From positions 1 to 6,356 of the forward strand of contig CAZJWK010000133.1 of NCBI GenBank assembly GCA_964549595.1: a DNA stretch of 6,356 bases, in the 5' to 3' direction. The notes beneath the pieces are model-generated. The model saw only the letters and a list, made by a program, of their open reading frames with translations, was not told the DNA's origin and made no database searches. Positions within the stretch are counted from its first letter, which is position 1, and each line of letters begins with the position of its first letter. Below are positions 1 to 6,356 of this stretch, in pieces. Position numbers and translations under genes: made by a program. The stretch is from CAZQQN01 sp964549595. GTDB taxonomy: Bacteria > Bacteroidota > Bacteroidia > CAILMK01 > CAYYUA01.

Positions 1-100
1 TGGCTAAAGCCAAAGGCAAAAGAGATTCGAAATTTAACCCTGCCTTTTTTAATTCAAAATTCACGATAGTATTTTGGTCCGAAATAAAAATTCGAATCAT
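1..100 (-). CDS. Possible N-terminal part of an unrecognised short protein, cut by the window edge
   Basis: Reading the minus strand from an ATG at 100-98, the frame stays open for 33 codons and runs off the window. The translation begins MIRIFISDQNTIVNFELKKA and continues through a Leu-rich LLPLALA. The same frame is open a few codons further upstream, to a TGA just before AGGTGGGTT, so the ATG is not firmly the start. No Shine-Dalgarno sequence is visible, which is normal in Bacteroidota. It lies about 105 bases beyond the stop of the broken PIN-domain gene on the same strand. I do not recognise the family. An open stretch this short could be chance, or another fragment of the decayed region. 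Confidence 0.2.
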   Translation of the reverse strand, partial: MIRIFISDQNTIVNFELKKAGLNFESLLPLALA

Positions 101-205
101 CTTGAAATTTGTTACAACCCACCTTCAGGGTTTAGGATCTAAAAGTGGCCTTGAAAATTGGATTTTATTAAAAAGCCCTGGAGGTTTGGTAAATAGGGAT
201 GACCT

Positions 206-571
206 TTAATCCTGGTAATATTGGGTCAAGAATTTTGAAGGAGCCAATACGGGAAACATACTGTTTTTAAAATCTTTCTTATTTCGGGTAACAATTAATT
301 ATAATCCCGGAATAAGCAAAGCCGAATAATGTTGAAAAGCGTCTTCCAGATCCTTAAAATTTGAAGTCCAAGCATTAATAATGGCTTCTTTCGGGGTAGG
401 AGCAACTTCAAGAAAATTCATCAGCTTAAGCATAAGCTGTTTCTCTTTTTCTATATCTTTATACCTTTTATGGAGGTAGTAAGCGCACAGGTAAAGACAA
501 TTTGAAGAGACGTAGCCAGTTATCTCTTGATCTCAAGTTTCGGATTTGTAAAAGCCCCGACTCTCGGAAAA
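206..571 (-). pseudogene. Broken PIN-domain (VapC-like) toxin/ribonuclease gene
   Basis: Minus-strand translation gives a recognisable PIN-domain protein that is no longer intact. From 532 down to 302 it reads 77 codons containing EITGYVSSNCLY, a Lys/Glu-rich helix, the phrase LEVAPTPKEAI, and FKDLEDAFQHYSAL, which matches the conserved acidic D-x-E-D-A helix of PIN nucleases. A TAA at 301-299 interrupts it. The same frame then resumes with LIVTRNKKDFKNS and ends at a TAA at 208-206. The T-R-N-x-x-D-F phrase is the usual C-terminal PIN signature, so the TAA is a premature stop rather than the true end. Upstream, RGFYKSE fits the region after the first PIN strand, but a TGA at 535-533 and missing residues separate it from the rest. 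The N-terminal strand with the first catalytic Asp is not recognisable. Working PIN proteins of this kind are Mg-dependent ribonucleases paired with a small antitoxin; no antitoxin gene is recognisable upstream. The family call is fairly secure and loss of function is very likely. Confidence 0.72.
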
Positions 572-749
572 TTTGTATTAATGATATAGGCTTATTAAAA
601 GGCTTGAGCTTTTGTATGATCCGGTTACAAGCTATTTTTACAATATTAAAGTTATGCCACTTGACTATGAGAAAGTGGTGGGTCGTCAAACTTCAGGGAT
701 TACAGGACTTTTAGCGTTTTTTTCGTTCGCTTTATCATCTTGAATGATT
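572..749. other. Unassigned decayed stretch between the two pseudogenes
   Basis: This stretch is where the start of the PIN gene, its expected antitoxin gene and the true end of the transposase should lie, but none can be read. Both strands have reading frames of about 70 codons overlapping here (minus 689-468 and plus 502-714). Their translations are low in structure, match no family I know, and run across the PIN remnant in the wrong frame, so I treat them as chance. On the minus strand the transposase-remnant frame stays open to a TGA at 688-686, ending SPVIPEV, but it no longer resembles a transposase C-terminus. Confidence 0.4.
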
Positions 750-1140
750 ATGTTAATTTTGGCTATTTGGGGCAATAAAGTCATTCGCTTGTTCTTCATC
801 CAAGCTCAGATACTGCTGGCTTCTTTGAAGAAAACTCCAATACTCCAGCGTATTTGATGAGTTTTTAAGGCCTTGTAAATTCCCATTTACTGTTTGGGTA
901 GTTAGGATAAGCCCATGTGCCATCTTTACCTTATCCTTTTCTTCTTTGACAAAAAAAGCTTAACAGGTAAGGCTTTATAAATTGCCTTTTGCCTGGCATA
1001 CTGAACTTTTAGCTGACGATTGGTTCTTCGTTTTGTCACTAACCGCTTGAATAATGCCTTGCCTTTGTAAGGTTTCGAATTTAAGACCTTCAATCCTGTA
1101 CGCGCTTAAAAGACCAATAATCCATTCCATTTTTGAAAAG
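750..1140 (-). pseudogene. Remnant of an IS4-type (DDE) insertion-sequence transposase, multiply frameshifted
   Basis: The minus strand carries the C-terminal half of a DDE transposase spread over several frames. From 1105 to 929 one frame reads a basic segment with KPYKGKALFKRL, KRRTNRQLKVQYARQKAIY and PVKLF, and stops at 928-926. Near a run of seven A (951-957) the reading moves to a second frame, giving FFVKEEKDKVK and LILTTQT. It then shifts to a third frame with THQIRWSIGVFFKEA (818-862). One base lost after that restores KQYLSLDEEQANDFIA, and one extra base near 770 restores QIAKI. These match the order IS4-family proteins show around the final beta strand and the Y-x2-R-x3-E-x6-K signature. 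Here the Tyr is His and the catalytic Glu is Gly, so even with the frameshifts repaired the enzyme would be dead. The N-terminal half with the first two catalytic Asp residues is absent or unreadable, and no terminal inverted repeats or target-site duplication were identified. The family call is good; the exact borders are not. Confidence 0.7.
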
Positions 1141-1301
1141 CACTAAAAGGATACCGGCCTTTAGCATTCGGGAGAATGAATGAATTCAACTTTACCCCAT
1201 TTTGAACTATCACAAGCAATGCAATTTAAAATCCATTGTAAATAATTAAATTTGCTCTAAATAATTTTTTCAATGTATTGTTTAATAAAAGTTCTCAGGT
1301 T
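1141..1301. other. AT-rich intergenic region upstream of the giant gene
   Basis: No supported gene lies here. The left part (1141-1215) may hold more of the decayed transposase on the minus strand, but stops in all frames prevent a secure reading. The right part (about 1220-1301) is strongly AT-rich and carries the possible promoter of the large plus-strand gene. Confidence 0.5.
1247..1254 (+). promoter_or_regulatory. Possible Bacteroidota -7 promoter element (TAnnTTTG) for the giant gene
   Basis: The bases TAAATTTG match the Bacteroidota primary sigma factor -7 consensus TAnnTTTG exactly. The site is about 48 bases before the ATG at 1302, which would give a leader of roughly 40 bases. The matching -33 TTG is not at the ideal spacing; the bases there are TTTA. 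In such AT-rich DNA the match could be chance. No Shine-Dalgarno sequence precedes the ATG, only an AGGT directly next to it, which is too close to serve. Confidence 0.3.
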
Positions 1302-1382
1302 ATGAAACCTTTAAAACAATTCTTTCTATACGTATTTTTGATATTTTCTCTGCTAAGTTTCCCTTTAAAGAATCTTACATGC
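1302..1382 (+). other. Signal peptide coding segment of the giant protein
   Basis: The first 27 residues have a short basic start (MKPLKQ), a hydrophobic core (FFLYVFLIFSLLSFPL) and a polar end NLTC before QPLSG. Signal peptidase I would probably cut between Cys27 and Gln28, leaving an N-terminal Gln as is usual for Bacteroidota exported proteins. The Cys suggests a lipobox, but the residue before it is Thr rather than Gly, Ala or Ser, so lipoprotein processing is less likely, though not excluded. Confidence 0.8.
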
Positions 1383-4300
1383 CAACCGCTTTCGGGGAGC
1401 TATACTGTAGATACCACAGGTGCCGGAGATTTTAAAAGTATCAGCGCTGCTGCACAAGCCCTTAATCAAAAAGGAGTAAACGGGCCTGTCACCATTAACA
1501 TAAAGCCAGGTGTTTACAATGAAGGTATTAAAATCGATTCCATAACCGGAACAAGCCCTCAAAATACCGTCACTTTCAGGTCCAGTACACAAGATAGTGC
1601 TGATGTGGAAATATTCCAGAAAGGAAACAGGGACACCTTGATAACTTTTCACCTCAGTAAAACTGATCACATCCGTTTTGAGCACTTACAATCAAGGATT
1701 AAAGCGACAGGCGCTGTTTCTGTGAAACAAAATTTTTTCATTGAAGGGGGTGTTACTCATCTTACCATTGACCATTGCCACCTTGAAACTAATAGAAATA
1801 ATAGCCTTTACGCACAAATTACAAGCAGCATATTTGCAAAACCCAATCCTATAAAAAATATTACGGTTCAAAGCTCTTTTAGCTCGGGAGGTATGAGGTT
1901 TTACAACCCTAAAAATAATTTCCAGATAAAAGATGTAACCTTAGAGAACAATGCCTTTTTAAGCAAAAACGGAGTAAGCTTTACTAAAATTAAGGATGTC
2001 AGTATTAAAGGGAATAAATTCAATTATTTAACGGGCCAGTTTGCTGCCATATCCTTGTCTGAGGTAAAAATCGTTGACATCCTCAAAAACAAAATTATCC
2101 GTTTTGAAAAGGGAATACAAGGGTCAGCTAAACAGGCCCTGGTGGCTAACAATTTTATCAGCGTTAAGGGAAGGACCATTCAAAATTTGAATGGGGGCAT
2201 TCAGGGTAAATTTTACTACAACAATTTTTTTCACTCACAAAACGGCCTTTCGGTTGCTTCTTCTCCTGAAGCCATTGAATACACGGACAACAGCGTTTAC
2301 AAGAACAACATTTTTGTTACATATGGCGGACCATTGGTGGTTTATAACGATACCAGCTCTTTTGTTGCTAAACACAACAACTTTTACAAGACCGCCAATG
2401 ATAACCTGTTTGCCGTAAAAGAAACTTCATCCCAAAATGACACCTTTAAAAACCTGAGTAAATTTCAGCAGCAAACCGGTAAGGATCAGAATTCCCTGAA
2501 TTTAAAACCGAAGTATGTGTCTGACTCCAATTTGCACGTTAAAAATGCAGGGCTTAAAGGAAAGGGAACACCAATTAATAATGTAACGACTGATATAGAT
2601 GGGGACAAAAGGGATCCGCAGAATCCTTATATCGGAGCTGATGAACAACAGGGCTTGCCCGATCTTCAGGTAATTGCTGCATCCATTACCCCTTCATTTA
2701 TCAAATCCGATCAGTCTTTTAAAGTAAGCTGGACTGTTAAAAATAAGGGGTCGCTTACGGTTAACAGTAACTGGAAAGATGCCATCTATTTATCCAGAGA
2801 TACGGTCTTAGAAAAAAACAAAGATTATAACTTAGGGTCAAAAAAAGTGAAGTCAGACCTGAAACCGGGGAATCAATATAAAAAGGAATTGGGTATTAAT
2901 TTTCCTTTTTATGATAGTTCCGGCCGGTACCATGTTATAATTAAAACCAATGATAGGGGTACTACGGATCGTCAATCCAACAACGTTTATCCCATTGTGA
3001 AATCAATGAATGTCACCCTAAGTGATAAGGCTAACCTGGAGCTTACGCAGATCCAGGTGCCCACGAATGTCAATTCTGGTGAAGAGTTCAAAGTCACTTA
3101 TACGGTTAAAAATAAAGGGAAAAAGCAAACAGAAGGAGCCTGGCAAGACCGGTTTTACATTGGCAGTGATCAGAATGCCCTTCAAAATCAGTTGATTCCG
3201 GCTGATTCCCTTATTCTCACTGAAGCAGCCCAACAGGCCCCGATTAGCCTGAAACCAGGCCAATCTTATCAAACCAGTGTTAAAATTAAGTTCCCGCTAA
3301 GGTTTTCAGGGCAGTATTACGTCAAGGGTTTTACGGATAAAAACGAAGAAATCACGGAGTCCAATAATGGAAAGACCAATACTCATTTGTCTTTAGGTTT
3401 CAATGTTAAACAAACCCCTTTACCGGATTTAAAAATTACTAACATCAATGTAGATAATAGGTATTTTTCCGGGGATTACGCCAAGTTTAACTATACCATT
3501 GAAAACATCGGTTCCAAAGATGCCCAACCTTATCCCTGGCTGGACAAAGTCTGGATAACCAATGGTGAGGATCAGGAAAAACTTGGCGTCATAGGGCAGG
3601 TGGATTACATCAAGCAGGGCGGCCGGTTAAATGTACAGGATTCTTTTTTTATACCCCGTTGTGAGAGTGATAGCTTTTGGTTTCGGATCAAAACAGACAA
3701 TGGCGAAGATATAACGGAATTAAGTGAATCCAACAATACGTCCCTGAGCGACACGTTTAAACTGGTTTTAAGACCCCAGCCTGACCTTATTGTAGAGGAT
3801 GTCAGTATGGTCACTAACAACCCGACCACTGAGGAATACGGAAAAGTTGAGATAACAATAAAAAATGATGGGAACACGAAATACCTTTACGGGCCATCGG
3901 GTTTTCTTCACAATGCCATTTACCTCTCCAAAGATCAAAACCTGAATGTGAAGAAAGACCGTTTTTTGAATTTGCAAAGCATGAAGACAGACCTACCTGC
4001 CGGGGCTCAAAAGAAAACAAAAGTCGGTTTCAAAATGCCGGCCGATGTCCCGGGTGATTACTATGTTTTGGCCTATACCGATAAGCAGGACCAGGTTTGT
4101 GAAGTCCCTTATGAAGATAACAACAAAGGCAGTACCAATAACCGGGTATCTATTCAACTGGCTCCCATCAAAGATTTGACCCCGTCCAAATGGGATTTCA
4201 ACCCTAAAGCCCGTAAGACCGGTGAGGCCATTAATCTGAGCATTACTGTCCAAAATCAAAAACCTGGTTCCCTGGCTAACTTCGAGTGGCAAGACAGGCT

Positions 4301-6356
4301 GTTTTTGATTGACAGGCAAAACCAGGACACCTTTCATCTGAGAAGTCAGAAAAATGAGGATACCGTCCTGGGCAATAGTCAATATAAGTTTAAGAAGACC
4401 TTCAATGTTCCGACAAAGCTCTCATCTGGTCAATATTACCTGAGCTTTGTTACGGATTCCAGAGATGAGGTCTATGAACATCAGGGAGAGGGCAACAATA
4501 AAATTGAATCTTCCTTATTTCAAATCGATTTGGATTCCAATGCGGTTAGTGACTTGGTCGCTGAATCCATCACCCTTCAAAACACCCCCAAATCAGGTCA
4601 AAAACTAAAGTTTGACTATACCACCAAAAATGCATCAAAAGATCCAGTTGAATTAAGTGGCTGGGAAAACCAGGCGCTTCTCAAAAATCAAAACGGTAAA
4701 ATCATCCAGACCAAAACAATCAAGCATTATGGTCAGCTAAAAGGGAATCAGTCAGTTAAAAGCTCTGCGACCATCCATATACCGAATGGGAAAAGTGGCC
4801 CATACAGGTTAGTTCTTTATTTAGATTTTAAAGATGCGGTCTATGAATACCAGGATACCAATAACTCCATTGAGCAATCGATCTCTATTCAGCAATCTCC
4901 GTGGGCCGATCTGGAGGGGAAAATAAAGAATATTCCGGGACAGGTCCGTAGCGGCCAACGCCTCAAGGTTGATTTTTCAGTGTCCAACATAGGGAATAAG
5001 GATCTAACCAACCGGAACTGGGCCGACCATATTTACCTTTCCAGAAATCAAATCCTGGACCCACAAGATGTTAAAATTGCCTCTTTAAAACATAAAGGCC
5101 AAAATTTAGCCGCGTCAAATACCACTGACTTTTCCAATGATATCCTTTTGCCGGTCAATATCAATGGTTATTACTACGTCATCTTGAAAACGGATGGCCT
5201 GGAACAGGTTTATGAACATGGCAATACCACGAATAACATTTACGTCAGTAACAACGAGGTCCAGGTAAACCAGGCATTCCCGGCTGACCTTGAAGTCAAT
5301 GACATTCAAATCCTTAACCGTAGCAAGGAATTTGTCACCTTTGAAGCAGAGGTCATCAATAATGGGCCTAACAAAGTGAAAGGGGACTGGCAATACAGCA
5401 CCCACATCAGCGAAGATGAGATTTGGAATCCCGGGGATCCCCAGCAAAGCAGCAAGGTAAGCTTCAATCAATTGAATGCGGGTGACTCAGCTACCTTTAA
5501 TATCACTTTCAATTACCCGTCAGTAAAACCCGGATATTACCGGTTATTCCTGAGATTAGATAAGCTCAATCAAATTCCTGAGACGGATGAAGACAACCTC
5601 CACTTATTGGCCGACAGCTTTCGGGTTAGTTTCCTCGATACCCTGAAAGTAGACCAAAAACGACAGGATGAGTACGTCAATCAAGGCAATCGTTCCAAAC
5701 CGGCTTATTACCAAATGGATGTCGGAAAAGATACCGGCATTTACCTTAAGCTCAGGCCGGATAAGGACTACATTAATACGGAGCTATACACGAAAACCGG
5801 AGCTATACCGGATAGCCGGGATCACAACCACAAGCACGGCAATCCCTATCAAGCCAATCAAAACATTATCATTCCCTCACAGGATTCCGCTCGCAGGGAT
5901 TTTATCATGACCAGAAGCAATAACAACCCTAATAACAATGCTTTTGAACCGTATTCAATCATTGCGGAAAGTAAAAAATTCAGTATTCAGCAAATCACTC
6001 CAACAGACGGCAGTAACAAAGGAATGGTTGTGTTGAACATTTATGGATTTGATTTTAATGATAAAACGAAATTTAAGCTTTTAAGTCAAAATGGGGCAAA
6101 CACCATTAAACCTATACAGCAAGGCATCGTTAGCTCCACTGAAGGCAGGGCACATTTTGATTTAAGGGATAAGCCACCTGGCCAATATGATGTTGTAGCG
6201 GAAAAATCCGGAAGCAGCACCAGGCTGGACAAGGGATTTAAGGTCCTTGACAGCGGGCTAACGAATCTGAAGGCAGAAGTAACGACACCAAGTCAAAGGT
6301 TGGTAGGGCAAAAAGCTTATCCGAAAGTATTTGCAAGCAATAAAGGGGAAACCAAT
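1302..6356 (+). CDS. Giant secreted beta-helix / multi-CARDB cell-surface protein, C-terminus beyond the window
   Basis: One frame runs from an ATG at 1302 to the last base without a stop, 1685 codons so far. Domains in order: signal peptide (1-27); right-handed beta-helix (about 33-448); eight CARDB-type Ig-like domains starting near residues 452, 577, 707, 826, 955, 1082, 1201 and 1327; a PPC-like domain (1458-1556); an IPT/TIG-like domain (1560-1650); and the start of another beta domain (1653 onward). No catalytic domain is seen. CARDB domains are cell-adhesion-related Ig-like folds, and beta-helices with this start and end are common in secreted Bacteroidota proteins that bind or process carbohydrate. 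The best guess is an extracellular adhesin or matrix protein. The ATG is chosen because the hydrophobic signal peptide follows at once and the upstream DNA is AT-rich and non-coding. Type IX secretion is likely by analogy, but the sorting domain would lie outside the window. No partner gene is visible; the genes upstream are wrecks on the other strand. The domain calls are recognition from motifs, not a profile search. Confidence 0.93.
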   Translation, partial: MKPLKQFFLYVFLIFSLLSFPLKNLTCQPLSGSYTVDTTGAGDFKSISAAAQALNQKGVNGPVTINIKPGVYNEGIKIDSITGTSPQNTVTFRSSTQDSADVEIFQKGNRDTLITFHLSKTDHIRFEHLQSRIKATGAVSVKQNFFIEGGVTHLTIDHCHLETNRNNSLYAQITSSIFAKPNPIKNITVQSSFSSGGMRFYNPKNNFQIKDVTLENNAFLSKNGVSFTKIKDVSIKGNKFNYLTGQFAAISLSEVKIVDILKNKIIRFEKGIQGSAKQALVANNFISVKGRTIQNLNGGIQGKFYYNNFFHSQNGLSVASSPEAIEYTDNSVYKNNIFVTYGGPLVVYNDTSSFVAKHNNFYKTANDNLFAVKETSSQNDTFKNLSKFQQQTGKDQNSLNLKPKYVSDSNLHVKNAGLKGKGTPINNVTTDIDGDKRDPQNPYIGADEQQGLPDLQVIAASITPSFIKSDQSFKVSWTVKNKGSLTVNSNWKDAIYLSRDTVLEKNKDYNLGSKKVKSDLKPGNQYKKELGINFPFYDSSGRYHVIIKTNDRGTTDRQSNNVYPIVKSMNVTLSDKANLELTQIQVPTNVNSGEEFKVTYTVKNKGKKQTEGAWQDRFYIGSDQNALQNQLIPADSLILTEAAQQAPISLKPGQSYQTSVKIKFPLRFSGQYYVKGFTDKNEEITESNNGKTNTHLSLGFNVKQTPLPDLKITNINVDNRYFSGDYAKFNYTIENIGSKDAQPYPWLDKVWITNGEDQEKLGVIGQVDYIKQGGRLNVQDSFFIPRCESDSFWFRIKTDNGEDITELSESNNTSLSDTFKLVLRPQPDLIVEDVSMVTNNPTTEEYGKVEITIKNDGNTKYLYGPSGFLHNAIYLSKDQNLNVKKDRFLNLQSMKTDLPAGAQKKTKVGFKMPADVPGDYYVLAYTDKQDQVCEVPYEDNNKGSTNNRVSIQLAPIKDLTPSKWDFNPKARKTGEAINLSITVQNQKPGSLANFEWQDRLFLIDRQNQDTFHLRSQKNEDTVLGNSQYKFKKTFNVPTKLSSGQYYLSFVTDSRDEVYEHQGEGNNKIESSLFQIDLDSNAVSDLVAESITLQNTPKSGQKLKFDYTTKNASKDPVELSGWENQALLKNQNGKIIQTKTIKHYGQLKGNQSVKSSATIHIPNGKSGPYRLVLYLDFKDAVYEYQDTNNSIEQSISIQQSPWADLEGKIKNIPGQVRSGQRLKVDFSVSNIGNKDLTNRNWADHIYLSRNQILDPQDVKIASLKHKGQNLAASNTTDFSNDILLPVNINGYYYVILKTDGLEQVYEHGNTTNNIYVSNNEVQVNQAFPADLEVNDIQILNRSKEFVTFEAEVINNGPNKVKGDWQYSTHISEDEIWNPGDPQQSSKVSFNQLNAGDSATFNITFNYPSVKPGYYRLFLRLDKLNQIPETDEDNLHLLADSFRVSFLDTLKVDQKRQDEYVNQGNRSKPAYYQMDVGKDTGIYLKLRPDKDYINTELYTKTGAIPDSRDHNHKHGNPYQANQNIIIPSQDSARRDFIMTRSNNNPNNNAFEPYSIIAESKKFSIQQITPTDGSNKGMVVLNIYGFDFNDKTKFKLLSQNGANTIKPIQQGIVSSTEGRAHFDLRDKPPGQYDVVAEKSGSSTRLDKGFKVLDSGLTNLKAEVTTPSQRLVGQKAYPKVFASNKGETN
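1398..2645 (+). other. Right-handed parallel beta-helix domain of the giant protein
   Basis: Residues about 33-448. It opens with SYTVDTTGAGDFKSISAAAQ, then a GPVTINIKPGVYNE phrase typical of pectate-lyase-like folds. From about residue 216 to 360 there are recurring short coils with Asn pairs before a hydrophobic residue: ENNAFL, KGNKF, LKNKI, ANNFI, YNNFF, KNNIF, HNNFY. These are the Asn-ladder turns of a right-handed beta-helix. It closes with DIDGDKRDP and IGADE (residues 431-448), the standard end of Bacteroidota secreted beta-helix modules. I cannot assign a catalytic site or substrate, so the domain may bind a surface or glycan rather than cleave it. Confidence 0.82.
2655..5636 (+). 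repeat. Tandem array of eight diverged CARDB-type Ig-like domains
   Basis: Each unit is about 118-130 residues and follows one pattern: an entry (P/A)DL near the start, a strand ending V(K/S)N.G, a (N/A/E)W.D.(I/F)Y(L/I)S phrase near the middle, and a closing G.YYV...TD...V.E...NN. Starts are near residues 452, 577, 707, 826, 955, 1082, 1201 and 1327. Clear examples of the middle phrase are NWKDAIYLS (Trp491) and NWADHIYLS (Trp1240). Clear closings are SGQYYVKGFTD in unit 2, PGDYYVLAYTD in unit 4 and NGYYYVILKTD in unit 7. Units 3, 6 and 8 are more diverged: unit 3 has DSFWFRIKTD and two flanking cysteines are absent, and unit 6 has GWENQALL with the YLS lost. The units are ancient duplicates at protein level and not DNA repeats, so recent recombination is not indicated. 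Such arrays usually act as rigid spacers or adhesion domains outside the cell. Confidence 0.85.
5673..5969 (+). other. PPC-like (bacterial pre-peptidase C-terminal) domain of the giant protein
   Basis: Residues about 1458-1556. The pattern AYYQMDVGKDTGIYLKLRP, then ELYTKTGAIPDSRD, then ANQNIIIPSQ and a final EPYSIIAES follows the strand order of PPC domains: a tyrosine-rich entry, a hydrophobic core strand, an L-Y-x-x-x-G-x-x-P loop, a Q-x-x-I-P strand and a closing Y-S/T strand. The usual G-T-Y-Y-I-L strand is replaced by RRDFIMTRS, so the domain is diverged. A His-rich loop DHNHKHGN (residues 1507-1514) sits after the P loop. The domain call is from recalled family layout. Confidence 0.6.
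5979..6251 (+). other. IPT/TIG-like Ig domain of the giant protein
   Basis: Residues about 1560-1650. FSIQQITPTDGSNKGMVVLN, then IYGFDFNDKTKFKLL matches the IPT/TIG start, where P-x-x-G-x-x-G-x-x-x-x-x-I-x-G-x-x-F is the core. It ends PPGQYDVV and GFKVLDS. IPT domains commonly follow PPC-like and CARDB domains in large secreted proteins. The residues after it (LTNLKAEVTTP onward) begin a further beta domain cut by the window end. Confidence 0.65.

Noticed and set aside
422..439. Inverted repeat CAGCTTA / TAAGCTG with a 4-base loop
   Set aside because: It falls inside the readable PIN coding segment (KQLMLKL), has no T-run after it, and is short enough to be chance.
468..714. Overlapping reading frames of about 70 codons on both strands
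   Set aside because: Their translations resemble no family and overlap the PIN remnant, which in a different minus frame has clear conserved motifs.
1365..1685. Minus-strand reading frame of 106 codons
   Set aside because: It lies antisense to the signal-peptide and beta-helix part of the giant gene, whose plus frame has clear domain motifs.
3993..4382. Minus-strand reading frame of 129 codons, the longest on that strand
   Set aside because: It is antisense to CARDB units 4 and 5; the translation has no recognisable domain and no start signal.
5115..5471. Minus-strand reading frame of 118 codons
   Set aside because: It is antisense to CARDB units 7 and 8 and is explained by base composition of the coding strand.
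1302..6356. DNA-level tandem repeats or a CRISPR-like array in the giant gene
   Set aside because: The repetition is at protein level with low identity between units; no near-identical DNA repeats with regular spacers were seen.

Overview
The window looks like a piece of a Bacteroidota chromosome, probably a Cytophagia/Sphingobacteriia-type gliding or surface-living bacterium. This rests on moderate-to-low GC, a TAnnTTTG-type promoter match, no Shine-Dalgarno sequence before the large gene, and a protein with typical Bacteroidota secreted beta-helix signatures (a start of the form xGxYTVDTTGxGDFKSI and an end of the form DIDGDxRxxxxxxIGADE). No 16S or housekeeping gene is present, so the assignment is an inference.

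Positions 1-1140 are a decayed stretch read on the minus strand. From right to left it holds a frameshifted remnant of an IS4-type (DDE) transposase (about 750-1140), an unrecognised stretch (572-749), a broken PIN-domain (VapC-like) gene with two in-frame stops and no recognisable N-terminus (206-571), and a short reading frame that leaves the window at position 1. Nothing here looks like a working gene. Positions 1141-1301 are AT-rich intergenic DNA with a possible promoter for the gene to the right.

Positions 1302-6356 are a single plus-strand reading frame, still open at the window end: 1685 codons so far. It encodes a very large secreted protein made of an N-terminal signal peptide, an Asn-rich right-handed beta-helix (residues about 33-448), eight consecutive CARDB-type immunoglobulin-like domains (about 452-1445), a region resembling a bacterial pre-peptidase C-terminal (PPC) domain (about 1458-1556), an IPT/TIG-like domain (about 1560-1650) and the start of a further domain. 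No enzyme domain is visible. The likely role is a cell-surface adhesin or matrix protein, probably exported by the Sec pathway and then the type IX secretion system. The C-terminal sorting domain that would prove type IX export lies beyond the window.

The minus-strand wreckage and the giant gene appear functionally unrelated. I do not see a convincing new defence or mobile system. The notable content is the architecture of the giant protein and the readable history of decay beside it.
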